Origin: Petrotoga olearia DSM 13574
Lineage (GTDB): Bacteria > Thermotogota > Thermotogae > Petrotogales > Petrotogaceae
DNA: 64,000 nucleotides
Reading direction: 5' to 3'
Assembly (NCBI RefSeq): GCF_002895525.1
Contig: NZ_AZRL01000012.1
Coordinates: 230,863 to 294,862 of the forward strand
This document shows positions 1 to 7,819 of this stretch, piece by piece; the stretch's first letter is position 1, and the number at the start of each line of letters is the position of its first letter. A program made the position numbers and the translations under genes. The notes under the pieces are model-generated. The model did no database searches. It was not told the origin of the DNA and was given only the letters and a program-made list of their open reading frames with translations.

Positions 1-3
1 ATG

Positions 4-28
4 AAAGAGGGATAATTCCCTCTTTTTT
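4..28. terminator. Intrinsic terminator hairpin after rnfA
   Basis: A 9-bp stem (4-12 with 17-25) with a 4-nt loop is followed by a T tract on the plus strand. It directly abuts and slightly overlaps the rnfA stop codon. The better T tract faces plus, so it may also end a plus-strand gene lying left of the window. On the minus strand only a short T run follows. Confidence 0.65.
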
Positions 29-602
29 ATAATTTTACTAAACCTGAAAATCCCATAAAAGCCATGGACAGAAGTCCGGCTGTCATTAGTGCTAAAGCAG
101 TACCTTGGAAAGCTTTTGGAACGTTGTTTAGTTGCATTTTTTCTCTTATTGAAGAAAATATTATTAATGCCAGCGAAAACCCCAATCCAGAGGCAAAAGA
201 GTTTACCAAACTTTCGATAAAGGTGTAATTAGTTTGTATGTTTAACAATGCGATCCCCAATATTGCACAGTTAGTTGTTATAAGGGGTAAGTATATTCCC
301 AAAGCTTCGTAAAGGGCTGGGCTTGATTTTTTAATAAAAAACTCAACAAATTGAACAAGTACAGCAATTACAAGAATAAACACGATCGTTCTTAAAAATT
401 CTACTCCAAGCATTATTAGTATCTGATTTAAGAGCCAAGTTATTACTCCGGCTATCGTCATGACAAAAATTACTGCGATAGACATTCCAACAGCAGAACT
501 CTTGCTTCTAGAAACTCCTAAAAAAGGGCAAATACCCAAAAATCTAGTTAAAATAATATTGTTAACTAAAGCGGCTGAAATAAACAGAAGGATAAGATTC
601 AT
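27..602 (-). CDS. rnfA: Rnf electron transport complex subunit RnfA
   Basis: RnfA is one of the two related six-helix membrane subunits of the ferredoxin:NAD+ oxidoreductase (Rnf), which couples electron transfer from reduced ferredoxin to Na+ or H+ translocation. The 191-residue length fits the family. The typical N-terminus with the motif NNIILTRFLGICPFLGVS is present and the rest is hydrophobic, with about six membrane segments. The conserved cysteine in GICPFLG and a second in TTNCAILG are the residues that hold the intramembrane iron-sulfur cluster in RnfA/RnfE (family knowledge). The gene overlaps rnfE by 4 bp (ATGA). It is the last Rnf gene visible; rnfB, which normally follows rnfA, is not found before the hairpin at the window edge. 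Confidence 0.95.
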   Translation of the reverse strand: MNLILLFISAALVNNIILTRFLGICPFLGVSRSKSSAVGMSIAVIFVMTIAGVITWLLNQILIMLGVEFLRTIVFILVIAVLVQFVEFFIKKSSPALYEALGIYLPLITTNCAILGIALLNIQTNYTFIESLVNSFASGLGFSLALIIFSSIREKMQLNNVPKAFQGTALALMTAGLLSMAFMGFSGLVKL

Positions 603-1219
603 TTTTTAGCACCTGCCTTCTTCTTTTTGTTCTCTCTGCTTATACCTATCGAATTGAACATTCCAAGTAAAAGTCCTAAAGTTATGAATGCACCAGGTGG
701 AAGTATGAAAAGGTATAAATTAAATGCTTCCCCCCAAATGGGGAAACCAAATATTGTTCCGTTACCCAATAATTCTCTTACCGATCCCAATAATACAAGG
801 GCGCCTGTAAAACCTAAACCGATTCCCAAGGCATCAAATATGGAATCTAAGACCCCGTTTTTTGATGCAAAAGATTCTGCCCTTCCCATTATGATACAGT
901 TCACAACTATCAAAGGTATAAATATTCCCAAAGTCTGCCATAATTCGTATGTTAGTCCGTGCATTATGAGATCTATCATTGTTACAAAAGAAGCTATAAC
1001 CACAATATAAATAGGTATTCTTATCTTTTTGGGAACTATTTTTCTGATTAAAGAAATGACGATGTTTGACATCGTTAAGACCGATAAGGTGGCTATTCCC
1101 ATACCTAAACCATTCTGTGCGCTTGTGGTTGTAGCTAAAGTAGGGCACATTCCTAACACCTGAACAAAGACGGGATTGTTTTTTATTAAACCGTTAGTAA
1201 AATTTTTTAAATCAGCCAT
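599..1219 (-). CDS. rnfE: Rnf electron transport complex subunit RnfE
   Basis: RnfE is the second six-helix Rnf membrane subunit, homologous to RnfA. At 206 residues it has the normal length. The N-terminus has the family pattern NNPVFVQVLGMCPTLATT, and IVVNCIIMGRAE supplies the second conserved cysteine, matching the paired cysteines that bind an iron-sulfur cluster within the membrane. The lysine-rich C-terminus (KKKKAGAKK) is probably cytoplasmic. It starts 4 bp downstream of the rnfG stop and overlaps rnfA. A fragment of its 5' end is duplicated at 1915-2013 as part of the rearrangement that produced the RnfD::RnfG fusion. Confidence 0.95.
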   Translation of the reverse strand: MADLKNFTNGLIKNNPVFVQVLGMCPTLATTTSAQNGLGMGIATLSVLTMSNIVISLIRKIVPKKIRIPIYIVVIASFVTMIDLIMHGLTYELWQTLGIFIPLIVVNCIIMGRAESFASKNGVLDSIFDALGIGLGFTGALVLLGSVRELLGNGTIFGFPIWGEAFNLYLFILPPGAFITLGLLLGMFNSIGISRENKKKKAGAKK

Positions 1220-1223
1220 CTTT

Positions 1224-1922
1224 TCACATCACCCCTTCCTCTTTTAAAAATTCTACAGCTGCATTAATAGAATCGGCGACCGCTCTAGGAGTAATTGTTG
1301 CACCTGTCATTACATCACTAGTTTTTATTACACCTTGTTCTTTGTAAGCATCTATCGAATTAGCCGAGACAGTCACGCCGGCGTCTTTATCAACTTGTAC
1401 ACCTGAATTTAAACCAGATTCTGGGATCAAGCTAAATCTTTTTTTCACAGATTCTTCAGAAATTCGGGCTCCCAGTCCTGGAGTTTCCTGGGAATAATTT
1501 ATTACTTCTATTTTATTCAAAGCAAGTTGACCATCATCTTTTTTGATAAACGAAATAACGCTAACTACATCTCCTCCATAACCCACTCCAGAAACTGTCA
1601 TGACATAAATTTCATTGTTATTTTCAGCAAACTTATAAACTGGGGAATAGACTTTTGCGTTTTTTTGACTTACGTATAAAACTCCATTTTGAGATTCTTG
1701 CCATATATAATTTTGTAACTGTTCTTCGTTGGTAGGAATATTAGAAACTAAATATTCGCCCGTATTTGCATCTTTTAACACTTCTTCTATTGCGGATAAT
1801 GTATTATTGAATTCGGATTGTGCTATCATCGGATTGACAAAATTGTACACAACAGATACTAAAAGGCCGGCAGCAACCATAAAAGCGGCTAAAATTAAAC
1901 CTGTTTTTAAATATTCACGCAT
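1224..1922 (-). CDS. rnfG: Rnf complex subunit RnfG (stand-alone copy)
   Basis: RnfG is a membrane-anchored periplasmic flavoprotein of the Rnf complex that carries covalently bound FMN. One N-terminal membrane helix (about residues 5-28) is followed by a soluble FMN-binding domain. The flavinylation motif is visible near residues 204-209 (DVMTGAT), with Thr209 the expected attachment site for ApbE. The 232-residue length is normal. From about residue 36 on, the protein is nearly identical to the C-terminal third of the RnfD::RnfG fusion upstream, while the membrane helix differs. Translation may be coupled to the remnant rnfE frame, which ends inside the rnfG start region. Confidence 0.93.
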   Translation of the reverse strand: MREYLKTGLILAAFMVAAGLLVSVVYNFVNPMIAQSEFNNTLSAIEEVLKDANTGEYLVSNIPTNEEQLQNYIWQESQNGVLYVSQKNAKVYSPVYKFAENNNEIYVMTVSGVGYGGDVVSVISFIKKDDGQLALNKIEVINYSQETPGLGARISEESVKKRFSLIPESGLNSGVQVDKDAGVTVSANSIDAYKEQGVIKTSDVMTGATITPRAVADSINAAVEFLKEEGVM

Positions 1923-2013
1923 GTTTTATCTCCCCTTTGGTTGTTCTATACACCTGAGCAAAAACGGGGTTGTTTTTTATTAAACCGTTAGTAAAGTTTT
2001 TTAAATCAGCCAT
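1915..2013 (-). pseudogene. Truncated duplicate of the rnfE 5' end
   Basis: Between the fusion gene and rnfG lies a 32-codon frame. It begins with the same MADLKNFTNGLIKNN start as the real rnfE, reads into unrelated sequence after about 21 codons, and stops just inside rnfG. The ribosome-binding region, the start and about 60 bp are nearly identical to rnfE. This is the scar of a tandem duplication that ran from rnfG into rnfE. If translated, it would couple translation of the fusion gene to that of rnfG; no function for the peptide itself is suggested. Confidence 0.8.
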
Positions 2014-2017
2014 CTTT

Positions 2018-3679
2018 TCACATCACCCCTTCCTCTTTTAAAAATTCTACAGCTGCATTAATAGAATCGGCGACCGCTCTAGGAGTAATTGTTGCACCTG
2101 TCATTACATCACTAGTTTTTATTACACCTTGTTCTTTGTAAGCATCTATCGAATTAGCCGAGACAGTCACGCCGGCGTCTTTATCAACTTGTACACCTGA
2201 ATTTAAACCAGATTCTGGGATCAAGCTAAATCTTTCTTTTACAGATTCTTCGGCGATTTTGTCCCCTAGTCCTGGAGTTTCTTGCGAATAATCTATTACT
2301 TCTATTTTATTCAAAACAATTTGACCATCATCTTTTTTGATAAAAGAAATAACGCTAACTACGTCACCTCTATAACCCACTCCAGAAACTGTCATGACAT
2401 AAATTTCATTGTTATTTTCAGCAAACTTATAAACTGGGGAATAGACTTTTGCGTTTTTTTGACTTACGTATAAAACTCCATTTTGAGATTCTTGCCATAT
2501 ATAATTTTGTAACTGTTCTTCGTTGGTAGGAATATTAGAAACTAAATATTCGCCCGTATTTGCATCTTTTAACACTTCTTCTATTGCGGATAATGTATTA
2601 TTGAATTCATATTGTACTGTCGTTGAATTCGTAGAATTGTACACAATAGGTACTAACAGTCCAACAGCAATAATAATAACGGCTAAAATTAAACCTATTT
2701 TTGCATGTTTTTTCTCGCTTTTGGATGTTCCATATATTTTTGGTTTTAGCCAATCATCTATCAAAGGGACAAAAGCGTTCATGATAAGGATTGAAAAAGA
2801 AACACCTTCAGGATAACTGCCAAAGAATCTTATGATCATGGTCAAAATACCAGCTCCCATACCAAAAACAAGCTGGCCGTTTACAGACATTGGAGAAGTA
2901 ACCATATCCGTCGCCATGAACAAAGCACCTAAGATCAAGCCCCCTGCTAAAAGATGGAACAAAGGGGTTCCAAATTTAGTAGGATCAACCATATAAAAGA
3001 TAGAGCTAAAAATTAAGACCGTTCCTATATAGGATACGGGGATCATCAATTTAATTCTACCTTTTACGACTAGATATATGAAGCCAATAATTAAAGCTAA
3101 AGCACTAACTTCTCCGATAGAACCGGGAATTCTACCTATGAACATATCCCAATAAGTATAATTTTGGAGTACTGTGTTCATACCTTCCTGGGAAATTATT
3201 CCTAAAGGGGATGCAGAAGTAATAATATCTGGGTTCTGGTAATAAAAAGGTACATACCATGTAGTCATAGCGGTTGGGAAAGATATCACCATAAAGGCTC
3301 TTCCAACCAATGCGGGATTAAAAAAGTTTTGACCTAAACCCCCAAAAACTTGTTTTGCTAAGATTATCGCAACTATCACTCCCAGCATAATTTGCCACCA
3401 GTTTACTGCTAAAGAAAGGTTCATTCCCAAGAGTAATCCTGTAACAGATGCGGAAAAATCGGGGATATGATCTTTTTGCTTCCTTAAGAAACGAACAATG
3501 GAAAAATCCAACATTTCAGCAAAAACCATAGAAAATAACATGATAAAAAGGGCTCGAAAACCAAAGATCCATGTTGAAACAATAACAGCAGGTATCAATG
3601 ATATCAAAACATCGATCATAATTTTTCGGGTGGTATTGGTAGTTCGAAAATGGGGTGCCGCTTCAGTGCTAAGTTTCAA
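2018..3679 (-). CDS. rnfD: RnfD fused to a second RnfG (RnfD::RnfG)
   Basis: Residues 1-318 form a complete RnfD, the polytopic membrane flavoprotein of Rnf (motifs GLGQNFFNPALVGRAF and DMVTSPM). From about residue 320 the frame continues without a stop into a full RnfG-like module. That module has one membrane helix, then an FMN domain nearly identical to the separate RnfG downstream, including its TGAT flavinylation motif. At 553 residues it is about 230 longer than usual RnfD. The RnfD flavinylation site, usually S-G-A-T-P-L, reads T-S-A-S-P-L at 154-159, so Ser157 replaces the usual threonine. The gene starts 1 bp after rnfC ends. Whether both RnfG modules are used in one complex is unknown. 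Confidence 0.9.
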   Translation of the reverse strand: MKLSTEAAPHFRTTNTTRKIMIDVLISLIPAVIVSTWIFGFRALFIMLFSMVFAEMLDFSIVRFLRKQKDHIPDFSASVTGLLLGMNLSLAVNWWQIMLGVIVAIILAKQVFGGLGQNFFNPALVGRAFMVISFPTAMTTWYVPFYYQNPDIITSASPLGIISQEGMNTVLQNYTYWDMFIGRIPGSIGEVSALALIIGFIYLVVKGRIKLMIPVSYIGTVLIFSSIFYMVDPTKFGTPLFHLLAGGLILGALFMATDMVTSPMSVNGQLVFGMGAGILTMIIRFFGSYPEGVSFSILIMNAFVPLIDDWLKPKIYGTSKSEKKHAKIGLILAVIIIAVGLLVPIVYNSTNSTTVQYEFNNTLSAIEEVLKDANTGEYLVSNIPTNEEQLQNYIWQESQNGVLYVSQKNAKVYSPVYKFAENNNEIYVMTVSGVGYRGDVVSVISFIKKDDGQIVLNKIEVIDYSQETPGLGDKIAEESVKERFSLIPESGLNSGVQVDKDAGVTVSANSIDAYKEQGVIKTSDVMTGATITPRAVADSINAAVEFLKEEGVM

Positions 3680-3680
3680 C

Positions 3681-5003
3681 TCAAACCCTCCTTCTTTGAA
3701 TGGCTTTTATAACCTTTTTTGTTGTCTTGAATGTTTTAACTAGCTCTATATTTGATGGGCAAATATACGAACAAGCGCCACATTCTATACAATCCATAAT
3801 TCCATTTTCTTGTGCTATGTCGTTTTTCCTAGCATCAGCAAGTTTTTTTAGATAATAAGGTTGAAGTCCTATAGGGCATGCTTTAACACATGAGGCGCAT
3901 CTAATGCATGGATATTCATGTTTTTGTGGTAACTCTTCTTTTGTTAAAACGGTTATTGCATTATTTCCCTTAAATGTTGGTAAATCAACATTGGGTAAAG
4001 GTAGTCCCATCATTGGACCTCCGTAGATTATTCTGTCGATCTTTTCCTCTTCGACAAGTTCTACATGATTTAAGAGGTCTGAAACCTTAGTCCCAATTCG
4101 GAACCAATAGTTACCAGGTTTTTTAACTCCCCCGCTCAAAGTGATCCCACGTTCGACTAAAGGTTTCCCGTTGATTACTGCATCATAAATTGCATAAGTA
4201 GTGGAAACGTTAAAAACTAATACGCCTGCATCTATAGGTAACCCTCCTGAAGGGACTTCTCTTTTAGTGATAGCTTGGATTAATTGTTTTTCAGCACCCT
4301 GAGGATATTTTGTTTTTAAAATTGCAACCTCGATATTTTCTTTTTTTAAAGCGTTTTCCATAATTTTTATTGCTTCAGGTTTGTTTTCTTCGATACCTAC
4401 ATAAATTTTTTGTGGATTAACTACGTATTCTATAATTTTTATTCCTTTTATGATTTCTTCTGTATATTCTCTCATCATCATATCATCGACAGTTATGTAT
4501 GGTTCACATTCTGCCCCATTGATTATTAAATACTCTACTTTTTTATTTTCGGGCACACTTAATTTTACATGAGATGGGAACATTGCTCCGCCTAACCCCA
4601 CAATACCAGCTTTTTTAACAATGTTGATTACTTCTTCCTTAGGGAACTTTTTAAAATTCTCATTGTGTTCAATATACTCCCAAACATCTTCCGAAGATCT
4701 TTTTATAACTATTGCGTTATCCTTTCTTCCTGTAGAGACATTTATAAATGATTCAATCCCAACAACTTCTCCGGTAACAGAAGAATGTATATTTGCTGAA
4801 ATACTACCAGTGGCCTCTGCTACCAATTGCCCTGTTTTCACTTGGTCTCCTTCTTTTACGATTGGCTTTGCGGGTGCTCCAAGATGGTTAGTTGTGAATA
4901 GGTATACAAAATCGGGTAAAGGCAGTTTTTCAAAAGGCTTATCTTTTGTAAAATGTTTTTTCTCGGGCGGATGCACGCCACCTTTGAAAGTTAATATTGG
5001 CAC
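3681..5003 (-). CDS. rnfC: Rnf complex subunit RnfC
   Basis: RnfC is the peripheral subunit that docks NAD(H) and passes electrons through iron-sulfur clusters. The 440-residue protein has an N-terminal barrel-sandwich domain beginning MPILTFKGGVHPPE, an NADH/FMN-binding Rossmann-like region with GIVGLGGAMFPSHVK, and two C-terminal [4Fe-4S] motifs (CIRCASCVKACP near residue 365 and CIECGACSYICP near 405). A GTG start fits a strong ribosome-binding site (AAAGGAGGT) 5 bp upstream at 5009-5016. It is the first gene of the operon C-D::G-G-E-A. It has the core length seen in Gram-positive and Thermotogota Rnf, without the long C-terminal extension of proteobacterial RnfC. Confidence 0.95.
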   Translation of the reverse strand: MPILTFKGGVHPPEKKHFTKDKPFEKLPLPDFVYLFTTNHLGAPAKPIVKEGDQVKTGQLVAEATGSISANIHSSVTGEVVGIESFINVSTGRKDNAIVIKRSSEDVWEYIEHNENFKKFPKEEVINIVKKAGIVGLGGAMFPSHVKLSVPENKKVEYLIINGAECEPYITVDDMMMREYTEEIIKGIKIIEYVVNPQKIYVGIEENKPEAIKIMENALKKENIEVAILKTKYPQGAEKQLIQAITKREVPSGGLPIDAGVLVFNVSTTYAIYDAVINGKPLVERGITLSGGVKKPGNYWFRIGTKVSDLLNHVELVEEEKIDRIIYGGPMMGLPLPNVDLPTFKGNNAITVLTKEELPQKHEYPCIRCASCVKACPIGLQPYYLKKLADARKNDIAQENGIMDCIECGACSYICPSNIELVKTFKTTKKVIKAIQRRRV

Positions 5004-5332
5004 AAGGAAACCTCCTTTTTATTTTTTAAGGAACTTATGATTGAAAATCCATGTTAGTAACGAAAATTCCAAAGTTCAAGAAACCATCGATAATTATTAT
5101 AGCACGAATTATTGTTCTAATTTCAACGACTTATAAAGTTTCCAAAAAAATTATTACATTTATGTATATTAATTGTTTTTTCATATTCATTTAATATTGT
5201 CAAGCTATAATATTTAACAGAGAAATAACTATTTGTTTTAAATTAGGCTACTTTTTTAAAAGCTTCTCTATGATTTTATCATATAATTTCTTCATTTTTT
5301 TATTCTAATTTTTTAATAGAAGGTGAGTTTTT
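5004..5332. promoter_or_regulatory. Divergent intergenic region between rnfC and the sigma factor gene
   Basis: This 329-bp AT-rich stretch carries the promoters for both divergent genes. On the minus strand a TATAAT box (5096-5101) lies downstream of TTGAAA (5121-5126) with a long 19-bp spacer, a plausible but weak promoter for the rnf operon. On the plus strand a TATAAT within GCTATAATATTT near 5214 lacks a well-spaced -35 box. No coding sequence or structured RNA stands out. Confidence 0.4.
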
Positions 5333-6607
5333 ATGATAGAAAATGACAAAAGTGTGGACCTTGAATCGAAAAGTCGAGATTTTTCACAAATCGATAAAAG
5401 CTCAAACATGAAAAAATATTCTTTATCTTTAACTATTAAAAAGAGTCCTAATGTACTCACTAATGAAATATTAAGAAAAATCAAAAAAAAGCTAGCTAAA
5501 GATAAGAGCACAGTAACCTTTGAAGAAATTGATGAATCTATACCTAGCCAAATGCGTGAGGATTTTACGTTAGAATTTTTAATAACGTTTTACAATGAAT
5601 TAAAAAAATCTAATATTTCAGTAGTAGACGGCTCTTCAGGTAATTTCTGTGAAGAGGATGAAGAAAAAGAGTTAGAAGTCAACGAAGAGTTTAAAGATTC
5701 TGAAGAATACGAAGAGATTTTCGAAGATTTTTCCGATGTTGAAGTCGAGATGTGTGATAATATTTCGTTGCAGGATCCGATTAAAATATATTTGAAAGAG
5801 ATTAGTAAGAGCAAATTATTAACTCCTTCAAGAGAAAGAAAGCTAGCAAGAAGGGCGCAGATGGGGGATAAAAGAGCCAGAGAGGAACTTATAAAAGCTA
5901 ATCTTAGATTAGTCATTAGTATTGCAAAAAGGTATGTTGGCCATGGATTAGGCTTTTTGGATCTCATACAAGAAGGAAATATTGGTTTAATGAAAGCTGT
6001 TGCTAAGTTTGATTGGAAAAAGGGTTACAAATTCTCTACTTATTCTTATTGGTGGATACGCCAGGCTATAACAAGAGCGATTGCTGATCAAGGAAGGACT
6101 GTAAGAATCCCAGTTCATTTGGTAGAAACGATAAATAGAATGAATAGGGTGGTAAATAAATATGTTCAAGAAAATGGTGAAGTGCCTGATTTAGAAGAAC
6201 TTTCTGCTTTGATGGACAAGCCGGTAGATAAGATGAAAGAGGTATTAATTAGTGCCAAGAACATATTCTCCTTAAATGCACCAATTTCTAACGATGTAGA
6301 TGCGGAAGGTGAAACCGAGGTACTCGATTTTATTGATTCTGATTCACCTACCCCCGATGAAGAAGGGAGAAAGATGATTATTCGTCAAAAAATGGAAATG
6401 ATCATTGATACGCTTTCACCTAAAGAAGCCATGATATTAAAAATGAGATACGGCTTCGTAGATGGGAAACAAAAAACGCTTGAAGAAGTTGGAGAATTTT
6501 TTAACGTGACAAGAGAAAGAATAAGGCAGATAGAGTCCAAATCTATTAGGAAGTTAAAACATCCTGCTAGAAAAAAGATGATAGAAAATATTATGCAGGA
6601 ATATTAG
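5333..6607 (+). CDS. rpoD: Principal RNA polymerase sigma factor (sigma-70/SigA)
   Basis: This is the housekeeping sigma factor that directs RNA polymerase to -35/-10 promoters. The 424-residue protein has an acidic N-terminal region 1.1 (to about residue 140) and region 1.2 from [11 protein letters not shown]. Region 2 contains [14 protein letters not shown] and the -10-recognition helix with [14 protein letters not shown]. Region 3 follows, and region 4.2 has the helix-turn-helix [17 protein letters not shown] near the C-terminus. Consistent with this, many near-perfect TTGACA-17-TATAAT promoters are present in the window. The ATG start follows an AGAAGGTGAG ribosome-binding site. It is probably monocistronic. 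Confidence 0.96.
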   Translation: MIENDKSVDLESKSRDFSQIDKSSNMKKYSLSLTIKKSPNVLTNEILRKIKKKLAKDKSTVTFEEIDESIPSQMREDFTLEFLITFYNELKKSNISVVDGSSGNFCEEDEEKELEVNEEFKDSEEYEEIFEDFSDVEVEMCDNISLQDPIKIYLKEISKSKLLTPSRERKLARRAQMGDKRAREELIKANLRLVISIAKRYVGHGLGFLDLIQEGNIGLMKAVAKFDWKKGYKFSTYSYWWIRQAITRAIADQGRTVRIPVHLVETINRMNRVVNKYVQENGEVPDLEELSALMDKPVDKMKEVLISAKNIFSLNAPISNDVDAEGETEVLDFIDSDSPTPDEEGRKMIIRQKMEMIIDTLSPKEAMILKMRYGFVDGKQKTLEEVGEFFNVTRERIRQIESKSIRKLKHPARKKMIENIMQEY

Positions 6608-6632
6608 AAGTGCCTTTTAAGTCTCAAACCTA

Positions 6633-6661
6633 TTGACAAGGTCATTGATAGTTGATATAAT
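6633..6661 (+). promoter_or_regulatory. Consensus sigma-70 promoter of tRNA-Glu
   Basis: TTGACA at 6633-6638, a 17-bp spacer and TATAAT at 6656-6661 form a perfect consensus promoter. Transcription should begin near 6668, about 27 bp before the mature tRNA. Confidence 0.9.
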
Positions 6662-6694
6662 TACTAAGGATTCGAAAAATGAGACGATACCAAT

Positions 6695-6769
6695 GGCCCC
6701 ATAGGATAACGGCTAGTCCATTGGATTCTCAGTCCAAGAGTCAGGGTTCGATTCCCTGTGGGGCTGCCA
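6695..6769 (+). tRNA. tRNA-Glu (anticodon CTC)
   Basis: A full cloverleaf is readable. The acceptor stem GGCCCCA pairs with TGGGGCT with one G-T pair. The anticodon stem is TTGGA/TCCAA with loop TTCTCAG, giving anticodon CTC. The T arm is AGGGTTCGATTCCCT, the discriminator base is G, and CCA is encoded at the end. It is a lone gene behind its own promoter. Confidence 0.95.
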
Positions 6770-6779
6770 GAAATAAATA

Positions 6780-6821
6780 TCGGGTAGGAGATAGATAAAC
6801 CTTTATCAATCTTCTATCCGA
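6780..6821. terminator. Long hairpin after tRNA-Glu
   Basis: A 13-bp stem with two G-T pairs (6780-6792 with 6809-6821) follows the tRNA by 10 bp. It lacks a clear T run on the plus strand, so it may be a 3' processing or weak termination structure rather than a classic intrinsic terminator. Confidence 0.5.
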
Positions 6822-6873
6822 TTAAATTTAGTAATTTTAATATAAAGCAATTTGATTTAAGGAAAGGATTTAA

Positions 6874-7701
6874 TCACAATTTTTCTGTGGGGATTGTTCC
6901 ACATTCAAGAACATGATTGTAAATATTAAAAGAACTATCAAAAGCTGATTTCAATGTGTAACCTTTTATGATACTACTCATAAAATTAGCTTCAAAAGCT
7001 GATACCGCCTCTTCAAAGTACTTTTTTTCTTTAACTTTAACTTCGTATATTTTTGCATCAAAAGATATCACATCTTTCGTTATAATTATCTTATTATCAA
7101 CTTTTAAATTGCTGATTTTTTCTTTTAATTCTCTATAATCCTTTTTAGAGCTCAAAAAAAGATAATCACATGTAAATTTATCAATTTCATCCAGATATAA
7201 ATCCCGTATATCAACAAATATTCTTCTTTTTACCTTAGTTAAATCAATTATCTTTTTGTTCCAGGATTTGTAAACTATAAAAAGATTTTTGATGTTGTAC
7301 AGGTATTCGGTAATGAATTCTGGTTCTACTTTTAAATTAGCATCACGATAATCAAAGTATTCTTTATCTTCTTCTATATTTCTAACTTTTCTTGTATTTC
7401 CTCCAGGCTTGTCCATCCAAATAATAGGAATTTCTTTTGATTGAAATATTTTAAGTATTAATTCAATATATTCATCACAACTTAAAAAATCAAATATCGA
7501 TGGTTTGAGATGAAAATAATCATTCAAATAAGTAGCAACCCTTCCTCCTGGTCCTGCTACCTCAGTTGTTATTTTAATATTATCTTTTATTTTCTTTATA
7601 ATGTGCTCGATTTCTATACCACCTAAAATACCAATATCAGGAAGATTTTCTCTACTGATTATGGAAAGAGTTTGCTCTTGATATTGGTAAACGGTTTTCA
7701 A
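6874..7701 (-). CDS. Degenerate PfkB/ribokinase-fold protein
   Basis: I recognise this only distantly. The C-terminal stretch EANFMSSIIKGYTLKSAFD followed by VLECGT resembles the last helices of PfkB-family sugar and nucleoside kinases, where the signature is GAGDAF...G..L.G..L..A. The N-terminal part has a GGxxxEHII strand-helix and GPGGRVATYLN, like the GGxxxN substrate-binding loop of that family. The catalytic GAGD motif is absent, with VSAFEAN in its place, so kinase activity is doubtful. At 275 residues it is slightly short for the family. A TTG start fits a GGAGGAG ribosome-binding site 6 bp upstream. The gene lies alone downstream of jag on the same strand. The fold assignment is inference. 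Confidence 0.45.
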   Translation of the reverse strand: MKTVYQYQEQTLSIISRENLPDIGILGGIEIEHIIKKIKDNIKITTEVAGPGGRVATYLNDYFHLKPSIFDFLSCDEYIELILKIFQSKEIPIIWMDKPGGNTRKVRNIEEDKEYFDYRDANLKVEPEFITEYLYNIKNLFIVYKSWNKKIIDLTKVKRRIFVDIRDLYLDEIDKFTCDYLFLSSKKDYRELKEKISNLKVDNKIIITKDVISFDAKIYEVKVKEKKYFEEAVSAFEANFMSSIIKGYTLKSAFDSSFNIYNHVLECGTIPTEKL

Positions 7702-7819
7702 TTACTTCTCCTCCAATCCTGTTCCCTTTTAAAATCATTATTTATTTTTTGAAAATGGTCTTATTGGTAAAGTGTCTACATTTTAATATAGATATAGATA
7801 TAAATGTAAGTAATTTTGA

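Larger units (their letters stand above)
1159..2700. repeat. Tandem duplication inside the rnf operon (two copies, about 750 bp, offset 794 bp)
   Basis: Positions about 1159-1906 and 1953-2700 are homologous with a constant offset of 794 bp. Each copy spans the first codons of rnfE, the intergenic segment and nearly all of rnfG. The copies are almost identical around the rnfE start and the 3' third of rnfG. They differ at scattered sites in the middle and clearly in the segment encoding the RnfG membrane helix. The patchwork suggests an old duplication partly homogenised by gene conversion rather than a sequencing artefact. Confidence 0.85.

Noticed and set aside
627..1010. Plus-strand 127-codon frame inside rnfE
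   Set aside because: It is antisense to a clear Rnf gene, without ribosome-binding site or recognisable domain.
1224..3679. The near-identical rnfG copies as a simple assembly error
   Set aside because: The copies differ at scattered codons and in the membrane helix, and a unique truncated rnfE lies between, so they are two real loci on the evidence available.
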